The position numbers and the translations under genes are program-made. From Acrasis kona (Eukaryota; Heterolobosea; Eutetramitea; Acrasida; Acrasidae), in NCBI GenBank assembly GCA_026419775.2, contig JAOPGA020001037.1, positions 33,155 to 97,154 of the forward strand: a DNA stretch of 64,000 nucleotides. Reading direction: 5' to 3'. The notes under the pieces were generated by a model. It was not told the origin of the DNA and made no database searches. It saw only the letters and a program-made list of their open reading frames with translations. Shown here piece after piece: positions 32,201-41,281 of the stretch; positions within the stretch are counted from its first letter, which is position 1, and the number at the start of each line of letters is the position of its first letter.

Positions 32201-33511
32201 AGCGTACAATTCGTAAAATCATTGTTGAGTTTTTTGGAATCTCATTGTAAACAATTAGATGACATTCAAGAATTCTTAACTTGTAAAGAATCACCAGAGT
32301 GGTTAGAAATGAGCAACAAAGTGGATCGAATCACTCAAAGACAATTAGATTCGTTCCTAAAGACCATTCACGAAAAATACAAGAGAGCCATAACGGAACC
32401 TGGACAAACCGTCGGTGCATTAGCTGCACAAAGTATAGGAGAACCAGGCACCCAAATGACTCTCAAAACGTTCCATTTTGCAGGAGTAGCCAGCATGAAC
32501 GTCACTCTTGGTGTTCCTAGAATCGTAGAAATCATCAACGCTACGAAAAACATCAACACTCCGATCATCACTGCAGAGTTGGATTCTTCGTCATCGTCAG
32601 CATCTCTCAACGAACAAGAACGCGAAGCGAGCGCAAGAATCATAAAGGGTAGAATCGAGAGAACTACGCTTGGTCAAATCGCTCATGCCATCGAAGAAAT
32701 TTATGACGTAGGCGTCATGTATGTTTCGGTAGAGCTCGATAAATCAAGAATAAGAGCTCTACAGCTGGACATTAACGCTCGTTCGGTCTCCAACAGCATC
32801 ATCAACATGCCCAAAGTAAACATTAAGGAAAACCAAATCAAATCAAATGGCGATTACGGACTACGCATTTATCCATCCGAACAAGAGCGCGATAAAGTTT
32901 ATTTCGATATGCAGCGATTAAAATTGGTATTACCAGGCGTCATCGTCTCTGGCATACCAACGATTAACAGAGCCGTGATTAATAAAAAGAAGGGCGACTC
33001 TGGTTTGAATTTATTGGTAGAGGGAACCAATTTGTTGGCAGTGATGGGCACGCCGGGAATCGACGGCACCAAAACCACCACTAATAATATTTTGGAGATG
33101 GTCGATGTGTTGGGCATAGAAGCGGCTCGTCACACCATCATGAGCGAAATTCATTTCATCATGGCTAGTTATAGCATGAGTATAGATCAGAGGCACATGA
33201 AGTTGTTGAGCGATATCATGACTAGTAAAGGAGAGATTTTGGGCATCACTAGACATGGTATCGGAAAGATGAGAGAGAGCACTTTGATGTTGGCTTCTTT
33301 CGAGTGTACCACCGATCATTTGTTCGATGCTGCTGTTCATAGTAGAGAAGATACTGTTCAGGGCGTTAGCGAGTGCATTATTATGGGAATACCGATTGGC
33401 GTTGGTACTGGTTTGTTCAAATTGTTACAGAGAGTGAACAAACCAAATAACAGAGATAGGCCAAAGAGGACTTTCGAACCATTGTTTTTTTCAAATCAAG
33501 CTTTTCAATAA
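29216..33511 (+). CDS. RPC1: RNA polymerase III largest subunit RPC1
   Basis: Catalytic subunit of RNA polymerase III, which makes tRNAs and 5S rRNA. I place a 36-nt GT-AG intron at 29256-29291. It is in frame without a stop, so an unspliced reading is also open, but removing it gives LKEEQHQRK-FHRSSICFG, which aligns with the family N-terminus. The spliced product is 1419 residues, close to the usual 1390. N-terminal zinc ligands are in CETCGQDIKECVGHFGY. The metal-binding loop NADFDGDEMN is at about 493-502. Type III features include FNRQPSLHRLSIMCHRA, GVASMNVTLGVPRI and ECIIMGIPIGVGTGLFKL. There is no heptad C-terminal domain, which rules out Pol II. An acidic Asp run near 32170-32190 is lineage-specific. 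The stop overlaps AATAAA. Confidence 0.97.
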   Translation: MRASLKEEQHQRKCMYLLFMKIFLTVHRSSICFGVFHDEDMRRLSHVQVINKELYKPEIRKPVPFGVLDTQMGTSGRGGVCETCGQDIKECVGHFGYVHFQLPVFHIGYLKNIIEILQRICKVCSRVLLTNQEGAQYIKRFRNKELDNVVRKKIHKDVGDKCKKVGKCMHCNGNNGTVKKVDVCRIVHEKFKSKSKDNAEVHENFMKEFEEAVEHNELLKPYIGKAMDDMNPLRVLELFKKIPETDVELLDMNPDVTRPDQLVMTHMLVPPLCIRPSVASDLGTNEDDLTSGMSRIVHLNWMITDSIKKGGPVENLIELWDSLQQECAVYINSEQPGLKKPDSKPIRSLCQRLKGKYGRFRGNLSGKRVDFTGRTVISPDCNLELHQVGVPELQARVLTYPERVSRYNIDFMRSLVRNGPFVHPGANYIIPANNPIKKYLKYGDREEVAKNIQIGDIVERHLMDGDYVLFNRQPSLHRLSIMCHRARILPYRTLRFNPIDCAPYNADFDGDEMNIHVPQTEEARSEAACLMGLLNNLVTPRNGEPVIACNQDFLTAAWKLSRKNMFFDRSEFCMLCSYMGIEDRKIDLPPPAIVKPVEMWTGKQLFSLLIKPNSETQVWVNLETSAKNYSNTGEYLCINDGYVCFKNSYLISGNLDKKILGGDSKVSLFYFLMRNYGTAYAGSVMARVARVGSRWLMNHGFSIGIDDVMPSQELTFKKSQILKKGYEECDDNIAQFNAGKLEPQPGCNAEQTLEVILNKKLSDIRKEAGDMCLNELHWLNAPLTMALCGSKGSVINISQMVACVGQQTVSGSRIQNGFFDRTLPHFPLFSRKPDAKGFVSNSFFTGLLPTEFFFHTMAGREGLVDTAVKTAETGYMQRRLMKALEDLSAQYDNSVRNSGGYLVQFQYGDDLLDPYHMEETEGKPIHFSLLLSHCKNRNQPELDEIGLSAAEVVSQVEEKFKNILQLDQDDDNYYFFKNSKVDRRHDDDDDDDTIYSVQFVKSLLSFLESHCKQLDDIQEFLTCKESPEWLEMSNKVDRITQRQLDSFLKTIHEKYKRAITEPGQTVGALAAQSIGEPGTQMTLKTFHFAGVASMNVTLGVPRIVEIINATKNINTPIITAELDSSSSSASLNEQEREASARIIKGRIERTTLGQIAHAIEEIYDVGVMYVSVELDKSRIRALQLDINARSVSNSIINMPKVNIKENQIKSNGDYGLRIYPSEQERDKVYFDMQRLKLVLPGVIVSGIPTINRAVINKKKGDSGLNLLVEGTNLLAVMGTPGIDGTKTTTNNILEMVDVLGIEAARHTIMSEIHFIMASYSMSIDQRHMKLLSDIMTSKGEILGITRHGIGKMRESTLMLASFECTTDHLFDAAVHSREDTVQGVSECIIMGIPIGVGTGLFKLLQRVNKPNNRDRPKRTFEPLFFSNQAFQ

Positions 33512-33625
33512 ATAATGAAATTTTTTGTTTTATTCTTCTGGTTTGTAAATTGGTGTGCGTAGGATTTTCCATGTTGTTCTTCTGTCGTCGTTTGTTGACA
33601 GTTAGATTATTTTACAATTTTATGA

Positions 33626-33662
33626 CGGAGATGTGATCGGAGTTTTCTCCGAAACATCTCCG
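33626..33662 (+). promoter_or_regulatory. Strong hairpin upstream of the cupin gene
   Basis: A 37-nt imperfect palindrome: CGGAGATGT pairs with ACATCTCCG (9 bp) and, inside it, CGGAG with CTCCG (5 bp) around a TTTT loop, with a GAT/AA internal bulge. It lies 115 bp after the RPC1 stop and 30 bp before the cupin ATG. It could be an RNA structure in the leader of the cupin mRNA or part of the RPC1 3' end processing region. Confidence 0.6.
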
Positions 33663-33691
33663 GTTTCATATTTTTTTTAAACGTACTGGAC

Positions 33692-34479
33692 ATGAGGAAG
33701 GGAATACTGTTCTATTTGGCTGGTCTTTTGATCACTTTGACGTTATCTTCATGGGCATATGTTGGCGTTACTCGTTTCAGACAGTCACAAAGAGTAAGGT
33801 CTTGGTCAGCAGGTAAAAGAATACTTAGTTTGGTATGTTCTCTTGCTGATTGCAAAGCATGACAGTTTTGTAGAGCACACAAGATCAAGATAATACTGTA
33901 GAAATTGTCACGCGCAGTAATGAGACAAATGGATTGTATAGCAAAGTCATTTTGAGAAATGCTTATCATGGTGTTTGCGGAAACAACCCTTCTGCAAATC
34001 CTCCGTTGACTCGCCCTTGCACTCCTCCACTCCATTACCATCTCAAAATTAGAGAAATCTTCAAAGTTACAAAAGGAGAACTTGGGTACATACTTAATGG
34101 AGAAAAAGGTATCAAAAAGGTTGGAGAAAGCGTGGATGTCAGACCTTTGGATCACCACACCATTTGGGCTGAGGGAAATGGCGATGTGGAGGCAGAAGTT
34201 CTTCTGCAAAACAGCGGACCAACGCCAATAGGTGCAGGAGATGACACCTACGTCGAAAACTTTTATTCTGTCGTCAGAGATTCAAACGGACACCCAGAAA
34301 CCATGGAAGAATATTACCTATTATCCGGAAATGACGTTTATCTCGCTAAATACCCAAGGGCAGTCAATGCGGCGATATATTCTGTTGTCAATGTAATTGC
34401 CCCGCTTCTCGGGTACAAGGTTCACTATAGGGAATACACAACGAATTATGACCTCATCCCTCCAGAAAAAAGGATATAA
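33692..34479 (+). CDS. Cupin-domain protein with N-terminal signal or anchor
   Basis: Two exons, 33692-33832 and 33874-34479, are joined across a 41-nt GTATGT...TAG intron, giving 248 residues. The N-terminus (MRKGILFYLAGLLITLTLSSWAY) is a signal peptide or membrane anchor. The cupin fold is recognised from LHYHLKIREIFKVTKGELGYILNGE (His-x-His, then Glu, then the Gly turn) and the second motif DHHTIWAEG, giving the usual metal ligands. A helical C-terminal part contains a hydrophobic segment (NAAIYSVVNVIAPLLG). Cupins bind metals and small ligands; the substrate here is unknown. A secreted or lumenal location is inferred from the N-terminus. Confidence 0.75.
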
Positions 34480-34745
34480 ATAATTTTTAATAAATTTTAA
34501 CACAAAATTGACTTTTTTCAATTACTGTTCAAAATGTTATGCTCCGACAAATGTGCACTATTCGAAGCATTCTTTAGTTTTTTGTGTCGGAATCTTTTTN
34601 TTACAACTCTGGCTCATAACTGTTTAGGGCAACAGATCTTCCCTTTTGTCTAAAAATATACTCCTAATGCCCGAAATGATGTCCGCATATTTTAAGGTTT
34701 GCTTTTTATCTTCAGTGAACCGATTGAGTGCGATTATACGGTATT

Positions 34746-36334
34746 ATGGAGGCACAATTTTCATGCTTATGCTGTAGGAAAAGTCACAGAAGGTGCGACA
34801 GGACGATGCCCGTGTGTATCGAGTGTAAGAACAGGAAGAAACAATGCCACTATACCCCACCAGCGAGAAGAGGTCCAAAAAGAAAGTTAAATGAAAACAA
34901 ATCCCTTTTGATGGCGGTGGATGCTCCTCATCCCACACTAACGGCTGCAGTCATGAAGAGTGTAGAGTACACGAAAAAACTACATCCAGAAAAACGTATA
35001 TGCATAAAAAAAGAGGATACTAAAAAGCCTACGAATGGATTGGAACTAAATGATGCGGAGGCTATAGCCTCCGTTACAAGAAAGTACATTGGTCACATGG
35101 ATGTTTCACAGGGGGTTAATTTCCATTAATACCCGAGGACCGGTTGAACGCCACACTAAACATGATGCTTCGCCCTGAAGCTGTTTTGGATCTACCGTAT
35201 GAAGATGTATGCATCGGTACAATGTTTCTGGCGTTTGTGTTAAAGACGCTCAGGAAGGACGAAGAGGCAAACACTATTTATAATATCGGAGTGACTAACA
35301 TTAAGACGGCCCTAGAATCAGAAGAACAGAACTATTGGTTTTGCATCGCCTATCAGTATGCTTCCGCATTCTGCATCTCGAAGGGATTAATGGACGATGC
35401 CGAGACGTACTTGGGCATAGTCGAAGCCCACATTAACAGTATTAGTAACACAATGCCACTACATGATGAAGAAAAATGTAGTCTGGTTCTTTTACAATAC
35501 CGAATGTTGCATCACATGAATCATGCAATAAAATGGACCATGAACATGACCACCGACGATGTAGTATATTTCGTCAAGATCTACCTAAGGGCGAGATATT
35601 TACAGAGTTTATTAAAATCATTGACCGAATCAAAAAAAGTTCCTGACCTGGTCTTGTCATTTGAAACGTACTTGAAGAATGTGAAGGCTGACATTAAGGA
35701 CTTTACGGACCAACACCCTCTTGACATAACCCTCATGCACGACATTATAGAAGACGTTTATGGTGAATTAGATACGTTGGAACTAAAGAGGTCTTGTATA
35801 GAATCTAATGGAAGAAAGACTGCTTACCTCATGCTAATGAACGTTCTGCAAATACAATTAGGCCTCGACGTCCAAAAAGAGCGGGAGATTGCCGATAACA
35901 TAACAAGTGCTTGTATTATGTGTATGGATTCTTATTGTAGTTTGGTTATGGTGTTTTGTATGTTGAGGGCCGCTCAAATTCATTTATCTCACTTTTCGTC
36001 TCTCAACTCAGATATTAAACATCCTGAGTTTACAAAGTTATTGTCTGTCCTAAATGATGATCGTAGAGTTCTTGAATCCATGTCTTTTTTTCACGTTCAT
36101 GTTAAAGATAAATTTAGCGACGTTGTAAATAACATTGATCTTGTAACAACAAAATATGAACAATCTGGGATGAGTGTTCAGGATGATTTTGAGGTAAAGC
36201 AAGAAGAAGGTTCACAAGATGAGGATGATAAAAATATGAAGAATAATCTATTGTTTGAGATTAGCGGAGGGGAGTCCATCATGCTACAGTTGGATGTTGA
36301 TGACATTTTGAGATCCATACACAAATATGAGTAG
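34746..36334 (+). CDS. Zn(2)-Cys(6) binuclear cluster transcription factor
   Basis: A GAL4-type DNA-binding protein of about 529 residues. The cluster is complete: C7-x2-C10-x6-C17-x6-C24-x2-C27-x6-C34, with a basic linker afterwards (RRGPKRK). This family is typical of fungi and also known from some amoebae. The ATG at 34746 begins MEAQFSCLCC. The frame changes near 35122-35127 at a TTT run. One extra T would read VNFPLIPEDRLNATL straight into the downstream frame, so I treat it as one gene with a sequence error. The C-terminal 390 residues are mostly helical and may be the regulatory domain. An acidic patch (QEEGSQDEDDK) near the end could activate transcription. Confidence 0.8.
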
Positions 36335-36491
36335 ATTTTGATTTTGATAGGAATAACAAAATAAAGGTCCAACCATCAATAGGTTTCGAAGAAATGTTGT
36401 TTTTGTAATTTGTTCTTGACGTCTTTAGAACAGTATTGTGTTTTTTGTAACCTATGACATTTAAGGCAAATAGAAGTACAGAAGTTGTCCA

Positions 36492-38441
36492 ATGTCTGGA
36501 GTGCAATCTCGTACCAGTGCGTGGGAGCAAAAAATAGATAGTTCAAACAAACCAATCCCCAAGCAATCATTTGTAAACAAGAATGCCCAACAAACTACAA
36601 CAAAACCAGTTACTTCTACTCCTCCAACCACAACTACAAAGCCAGTTATATCAGTGAAAAATGTAACGCATGTAGGACACAGCACTAATGACAATGTTTA
36701 TGGTGCATTCATGGGATTAAAAAAGACTACAAGTGCTTCGTCCATCGTCCAAAACACAAAAACAAACACGAATAGCCCTGTGAAAAACGAACAGAGTAGT
36801 GGGGGTGTAAGAGCAAAGGATTTGATTAGCAAGTGGGATTCACCTTCCTCCGGTAGCAACAATAACATTAAACCAAAGTTTACTCCATCTCACTCGAGAA
36901 CACAAAGTGAAGTCAAACCAAAGACAGATGTAAAAGTTGAAACTCAAACACAACCATCTTCAACATTCAAAACATGGACACCGCCCACCCAAAGAACACA
37001 ACCAAACACATCCACCACATCTATCCAAAAGAAGGCACCAACATTGAATTCCTATAAGGTCTCCCAGCAGTCTAGACATGTACTAAACGAAGTTTTACAA
37101 AGTGAAGACAACCCAGACTCGAACGACATTAAGAAACGAAATGAAATCGCATTAAACAAGTTGGAAACAGAAACTGCCAAACAAAGACAATCTATAATGA
37201 TCCATCAAGAAGAAACATCAAAACTTCAACATCAAATAGAAGAAGTCAAGCAAGCAGAGAAACAAAGACGTAAACAAGTTGAGAGAGAATTTACACTCAA
37301 ACAAATGCAAAGAATGAGCGTAGCGCTTAACCAAGGAAAATCCGTCGAAATGATTCAATTGTCCGAAGAAACCGAAAGAGAGATTTTAATGCAAAAGTTA
37401 CAAGAAGAAGAAAAAATAAAGATAGAACAATTGAAGAAGAAGATTGAAGTAGAGGAGAAGAAGAGGTTGGAGCAATTAGAGAAGGAAACTAAAGAAAAAC
37501 AAAACCAATATGCCAAACAAATTGAACAAAAGTACGCAGAGATGGAAAAGGCACACATTAACAAGATCGCTGGACTCAAAGTTGAAGAAGACAAGAAGAG
37601 ACAAAGTATCGTAACGCGCTTACAACGAGAGGAACGCGACGGTGTCAAACAAATTATGGACCGCATGGAACAAATGGAAAAAGATCAACTTAAACGTTTA
37701 GAAGAGCGCATAAAGGCTGAGGAACAAGATCGCATACAAAAAGTCGAACAAAGACTACAACAATTAGAATCGAAAAAAAGAGAAAGTATTGCTTATAAGG
37801 AAATGTTTGCGTTAAAACGTCAGTCCGTGTCAAGAAAACTTGCTCAAGAAGAAGACACTAGGTTACAAGATTTAAGAAACAAAGTTTTGCAAGAGGAACA
37901 GAGAAGGTTACAAGAATTAGAAGATAAGATAAAGAACGAAGAACATGAGGCTAGAAAGAAATTAAACTTGGAAATGAAACGTTTAGAACAAGAACAGCGT
38001 GATAAGATGATACAAATGCTTGAACAAGAAAAGAAGAGGATGGAAGAAGAATACAAGAAGCAATTAGCTTCCGTGGATGCTCCCGTAAAATCTTTACCTC
38101 CACCACCGCCATCTTCAGGATTACCTCCTCCACCTCCGCCATCACTTCCTGTCTTTGAGACTAGAAAGGCGCCTGCAGCCTCCAATGTTGATTTATTGGA
38201 ACAAATAAGACTTGGAAAGGAACTCAAAAAGACTCAAGTCAACCAATCACCGAAGACACCCTATCAGGCGGAGGGTCTAGCTGGAACACTTCAAAGGGCC
38301 TTAATGGCAAAGAGACATGCTTTTGTGGATTCAGATGATGAGGAAGATGATGAGTCGGCAGCAGTTAATTTACTAAGCGGGAGGCTACAAGAAATGGAGA
38401 AGAGGATGAGTACAGGATGGGAAGACGATGACGATTTTTGA
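36492..38441 (+). CDS. Coiled-coil protein with polyproline segment
   Basis: A 649-residue single-exon protein. Residues 1-200 are Ser/Thr/Pro/Gln-rich and unordered. Residues 200-530 form a long, highly charged coiled coil rich in EEQ and RLE patterns. A polyproline segment follows (LPPPPPPSSGLPPPPPPSLP), the type bound by profilin or SH3/EVH1 domains. The end is acidic (DSDDEEDDE, WEDDDDF) and includes the WH2-like-length segment LLEQIRLGKELKK, which resembles the WH2 actin-binding consensus (LLxxIxxGxxLKK). Polyproline followed by WH2 suggests an actin regulator working at the cell cortex. This is inference from motifs. Confidence 0.75.
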   Translation: MSGVQSRTSAWEQKIDSSNKPIPKQSFVNKNAQQTTTKPVTSTPPTTTTKPVISVKNVTHVGHSTNDNVYGAFMGLKKTTSASSIVQNTKTNTNSPVKNEQSSGGVRAKDLISKWDSPSSGSNNNIKPKFTPSHSRTQSEVKPKTDVKVETQTQPSSTFKTWTPPTQRTQPNTSTTSIQKKAPTLNSYKVSQQSRHVLNEVLQSEDNPDSNDIKKRNEIALNKLETETAKQRQSIMIHQEETSKLQHQIEEVKQAEKQRRKQVEREFTLKQMQRMSVALNQGKSVEMIQLSEETEREILMQKLQEEEKIKIEQLKKKIEVEEKKRLEQLEKETKEKQNQYAKQIEQKYAEMEKAHINKIAGLKVEEDKKRQSIVTRLQREERDGVKQIMDRMEQMEKDQLKRLEERIKAEEQDRIQKVEQRLQQLESKKRESIAYKEMFALKRQSVSRKLAQEEDTRLQDLRNKVLQEEQRRLQELEDKIKNEEHEARKKLNLEMKRLEQEQRDKMIQMLEQEKKRMEEEYKKQLASVDAPVKSLPPPPPSSGLPPPPPPSLPVFETRKAPAASNVDLLEQIRLGKELKKTQVNQSPKTPYQAEGLAGTLQRALMAKRHAFVDSDDEEDDESAAVNLLSGRLQEMEKRMSTGWEDDDDF

Positions 38442-38583
38442 AGTGAGTGATAAATGTGACAATGTAACATGTTTACTTGCAATAATAATGTAATAACAAT
38501 ATATTAAAAATTAATGTTTACAAAGTCCCTTCGAAGGTATCCCGTTAAAACAAAGTTTAGTGAGCTGTTTTTGGTTAAATGTA

Positions 38584-38840
38584 TTAGGTAGTCTGTGTGA
38601 ACGTACATTTATTCTCTTTTTCTTGTTCTAATTTTGCTTCGGCAATTAATTTTTGTTGTCTTGATAATGTACCAGCGTGTCTTTCAATGTTGCCAACATA
38701 GCGGTCACGTCCGTAAGAAATTCCAGCAAAGAAGGCTGCTAAGATGAAGAACTATAAATGAGGTCAGATGCGCTGTATAGAAATCATACATTGTGGTAGA
38801 CTGGGCGTCCTCTTGATGTTACTACAGAGGTCACGTTCAT
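38584..38840 (-). CDS. Small mitochondrial-type membrane protein, ATP synthase subunit e-like
   Basis: A short two-exon gene: 38840-38790 and 38751-38584 with a 38-nt intron, encoding 72 residues. It begins MNVTSVVTSRGRPVYHN. One hydrophobic helix (FFILAAFFAGISYG) is followed by RDRY and a basic, Gln/Glu/Lys-rich helix. The pattern Gly-x-x-Tyr-Gly-x-x-Arg-Tyr and the charged C-terminal helix match F1Fo-ATP synthase subunit e, which has GVAYGATRY, sits in the inner membrane and helps dimerise the enzyme. Given its size, other small inner-membrane subunits remain possible. Both exons are too short to be noticed as long open frames. Confidence 0.6.
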
Positions 38841-39415
38841 GTTTTCTGCTTGGTTGAGTAAACAGAATCGGTCCAATTAAAACTATTGTAATATAATACT
38901 TACTCATCACGAACTGAAAATAGAACCCCATGAGCGAGGGCTGATAGTGCAGGATACAAATTAAATAACGCTTAGGAGGTTTATCCATATGGTATGAATG
39001 AGAGGTTTCTTGGGCACATTATCCCAATCTTTCGACGCGAACACCTATAGGATGCTTTATTTGTCAAGCACATTACCACATTAATTATACTCGCTATGAA
39101 TTCAGATGTAATCAGAAGACGATCATAAAATGCATTTTTATTCAGGCTGTTACTTCCACACATTGAATAAATCTTTTTGATTATCCTTACGTCTAGTTAT
39201 ACTTCGCTCTGAATTACTTGTTGCGTTCTTCACCATGTAAGTTTCAATACGGTAATTATACGATTTGAAAGAATTGATGTTGTGCCTTTGCCTGTTCGTC
39301 AATTTTTGGATAAATCGTAGTGAACGGCATCGTTATTTTTACCCTTCATTAGCTACTTTTAGTATTAATGTTAACCCTAAATGTTTCTACTTCCATCCAA
39401 ACAAGTGAACACAAC
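38841..39415. other. Intergenic, about 570 bp
   Basis: This lies between the divergently transcribed small gene and the next plus-strand gene. No product or RNA gene is recognised. Short A/T-rich blocks near 39170-39240 and 39330-39370 may be promoter sequence for the following gene. Confidence 0.35.
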
Positions 39416-40230
39416 ATGAGTCTCACTATCAGACTACCTACAGCAGAAGTGACACAAACTAAAAGAATGATATCCAAAACAAGCAGCACCTCTCAGTTCG
39501 ACATAAGCGATATCCAAGCACAGATGCTCAATAAAAGAGCGTTTCCAGACTCTTATAACGTATCACTTGCCGATAGATGCAATGCTTTGTTACTATTATC
39601 AAAATCCAGCGTGCTTCGTTTGGATGAACAAAAATGTACAAAATTATTGTGCCAAGCATTAAGAAGTGGAACAGAATCTAGCATAAGTGCATTCACAATC
39701 ATGTGCAACCTTATTAAAGGCGGAATGACTACTCTTTTCTCTTTAGAGACTGTTCATTTGGATGCAATAACAGATTCCATCATACGGTGCATTTCTGATA
39801 ATGAATTCATATTGACATGGCACAAAATAGAACCAATAGAAGTGTCTCTATGTAACTGTTTTTATTGCCTTGTGCCAGTTGTACCAGACAGTGTAAAAAT
39901 TAAATTAGCTGATTGCTTCCTGGCAATATTGGCAGAAAAGTTTAGGAACATAAAAATCTGTTCCACGCCTGTTTCTCAGGCGCTGCATGTTTTTAGTTGC
40001 ACTCCACAAATTGCAAAGAAGATGGAGGATTTGGGATTAATGAATCTACAAGATTCATATAGTAAAGGTGTTAGACTAGATTCATTGGACCAATCCATTA
40101 ACAGAGATCAATTCAAAAGCAATGTGTAGAAAGTACAAGAAGTCACTTCAAGTCGGAGCAATGGGTCCTTGTGCCATTACTACCGGTCACTCACAAAGAT
40201 TGCGGGTTTACTCCACTGGAGCAATCTAAA
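39416..40230 (+). CDS. Orphan helical protein; C-terminus probably extends past a frame break
   Basis: The open frame runs from an ATG at 39368 or, more likely, 39416 (MSLTIRLPTAEV) to a TAG at 40129, about 237 residues. The middle is built of helices (DRCNALLLLSKSSV, CTKLLCQALRSG, AFTIMCNLIKGG) that suggest ARM/HEAT-like repeats. Just before the TAG, a shift of one base at an A4 run gives MCRKYKKSLQVGAMGPC and continues with good coding composition to a TAA at 40228-40230, followed at once by AATAAA. I therefore extend the gene to 40230, giving about 271 residues. Function unknown. Confidence 0.55.
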
Positions 40231-40410
40231 TAAATATTACTTTTAAAACGATAATGACTCCTATCTGCTTTTCTGCTCTGTTGATACTTTTAGAGAATTT
40301 GGTCCGTTCATTGGATAAATTGAATCAGTCACCCAATCACCCATAAAAGAAATTGTTTCTCAAACCGCACAAATTACGCCCCTCAGAAATTAAAAAACTG
40401 AAAAACAAAC

Positions 40411-41172
40411 ATGCAGGTCCAGTACACGAGTCCTGCCTCACCAATACCTTATGGAAAGAGCACAAAGGCTTGTGGATGCTGCACTAAGAAGTGTTGTTTG
40501 ATATGTATTATAATAGCCATCCCAATCGTCATCGCCAGTTGCCTATTAATTGCGTTGGCAGTTTTCTATTGCTATCCCAGAGAAGTCACAGGAGGGGCTC
40601 AAGTAAGGAATGTACAACCTCAACTTGATTCGACCAATAATGCTGTAAACATTGTTCTAGATTTGTACTTGACTGTAAATAATTCGAACTACGTCACAAT
40701 TGGAATGTCAGATTTGTATATACAAGTCTATTACTGGTGTGATAACTGCTATAACGGAACTGTGCCCTCCTCCAAACCAAATGCACCAGCGGACGGGAGC
40801 GCCAACGTTGGTGACGTACAATACAAGCAGCTCATAAACTTCCCAGGAAAGTCCTCAACTACAGCCGATGCTCTCAGGGTAACTATTTATGGATCGCGGT
40901 TGTCGGCAACTGATTATGCTCACCTTACCAAAGATTGTTCTTCTTTAGGTGCGAGACAAATAGCATTGCACCTGGTAGGAAATACATACGCATATTTGAA
41001 TGGGATAAAAATTCCCTATTACATACCTATTGACACAACCACCAAGTCGTACTGTTGTCAAGGTATTGGATGTTCTACACCGACACCGACCACAACACTA
41101 CCACCAGGAGCTCCAACATCAGCACCTGGTCCATTCCTTCCAACATTAAGATCTGCTAAATTAATAAACTAG
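40411..41172 (+). CDS. LEA2/NHL-type membrane protein
   Basis: The 253-residue product has a short cytosolic Cys-rich start (CGCCTKKCC, a likely palmitoylation site), one transmembrane helix (ICIIIAIPIVIASCLLIALA) and an extracytoplasmic beta-rich domain. That domain fits the LEA14/LEA2 (NDR1/HIN1-like) fold: conserved placement of a VNN segment (LYLTVNNSNYVTIGMSDLYIQVYY), a glycosylation-prone loop and a closing strand. In plants the family acts in stress and membrane signalling. A Thr/Pro stretch (TPTPTTTLPPGAPTSAPGP) ends the protein, like the other surface proteins in this window. Confidence 0.75.
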   Translation: MQVQYTSPASPIPYGKSTKACGCCTKKCCLICIIIAIPIVIASCLLIALAVFYCYPREVTGGAQVRNVQPQLDSTNNAVNIVLDLYLTVNNSNYVTIGMSDLYIQVYYWCDNCYNGTVPSSKPNAPADGSANVGDVQYKQLINFPGKSSTTADALRVTIYGSRLSATDYAHLTKDCSSLGARQIALHLVGNTYAYLNGIKIPYYIPIDTTTKSYCCQGIGCSTPTPTTTLPPGAPTSAPGPFLPTLRSAKLIN

Positions 41173-41281
41173 TGTTTTAAATGATTAATCATTAGTAATT
41201 TATTGTAATAATCCAAAATTAAACCAGTTTAATATTAGAATATATATTTAATTAACACGATAGACAAGCATTACTTCAATT

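Noticed and set aside
29216-33511. RNA polymerase II largest subunit
   Set aside because: There is no heptad-repeat C-terminal domain, and the N-terminal and bridge-helix region sequences fit RPC1 rather than RPB1.
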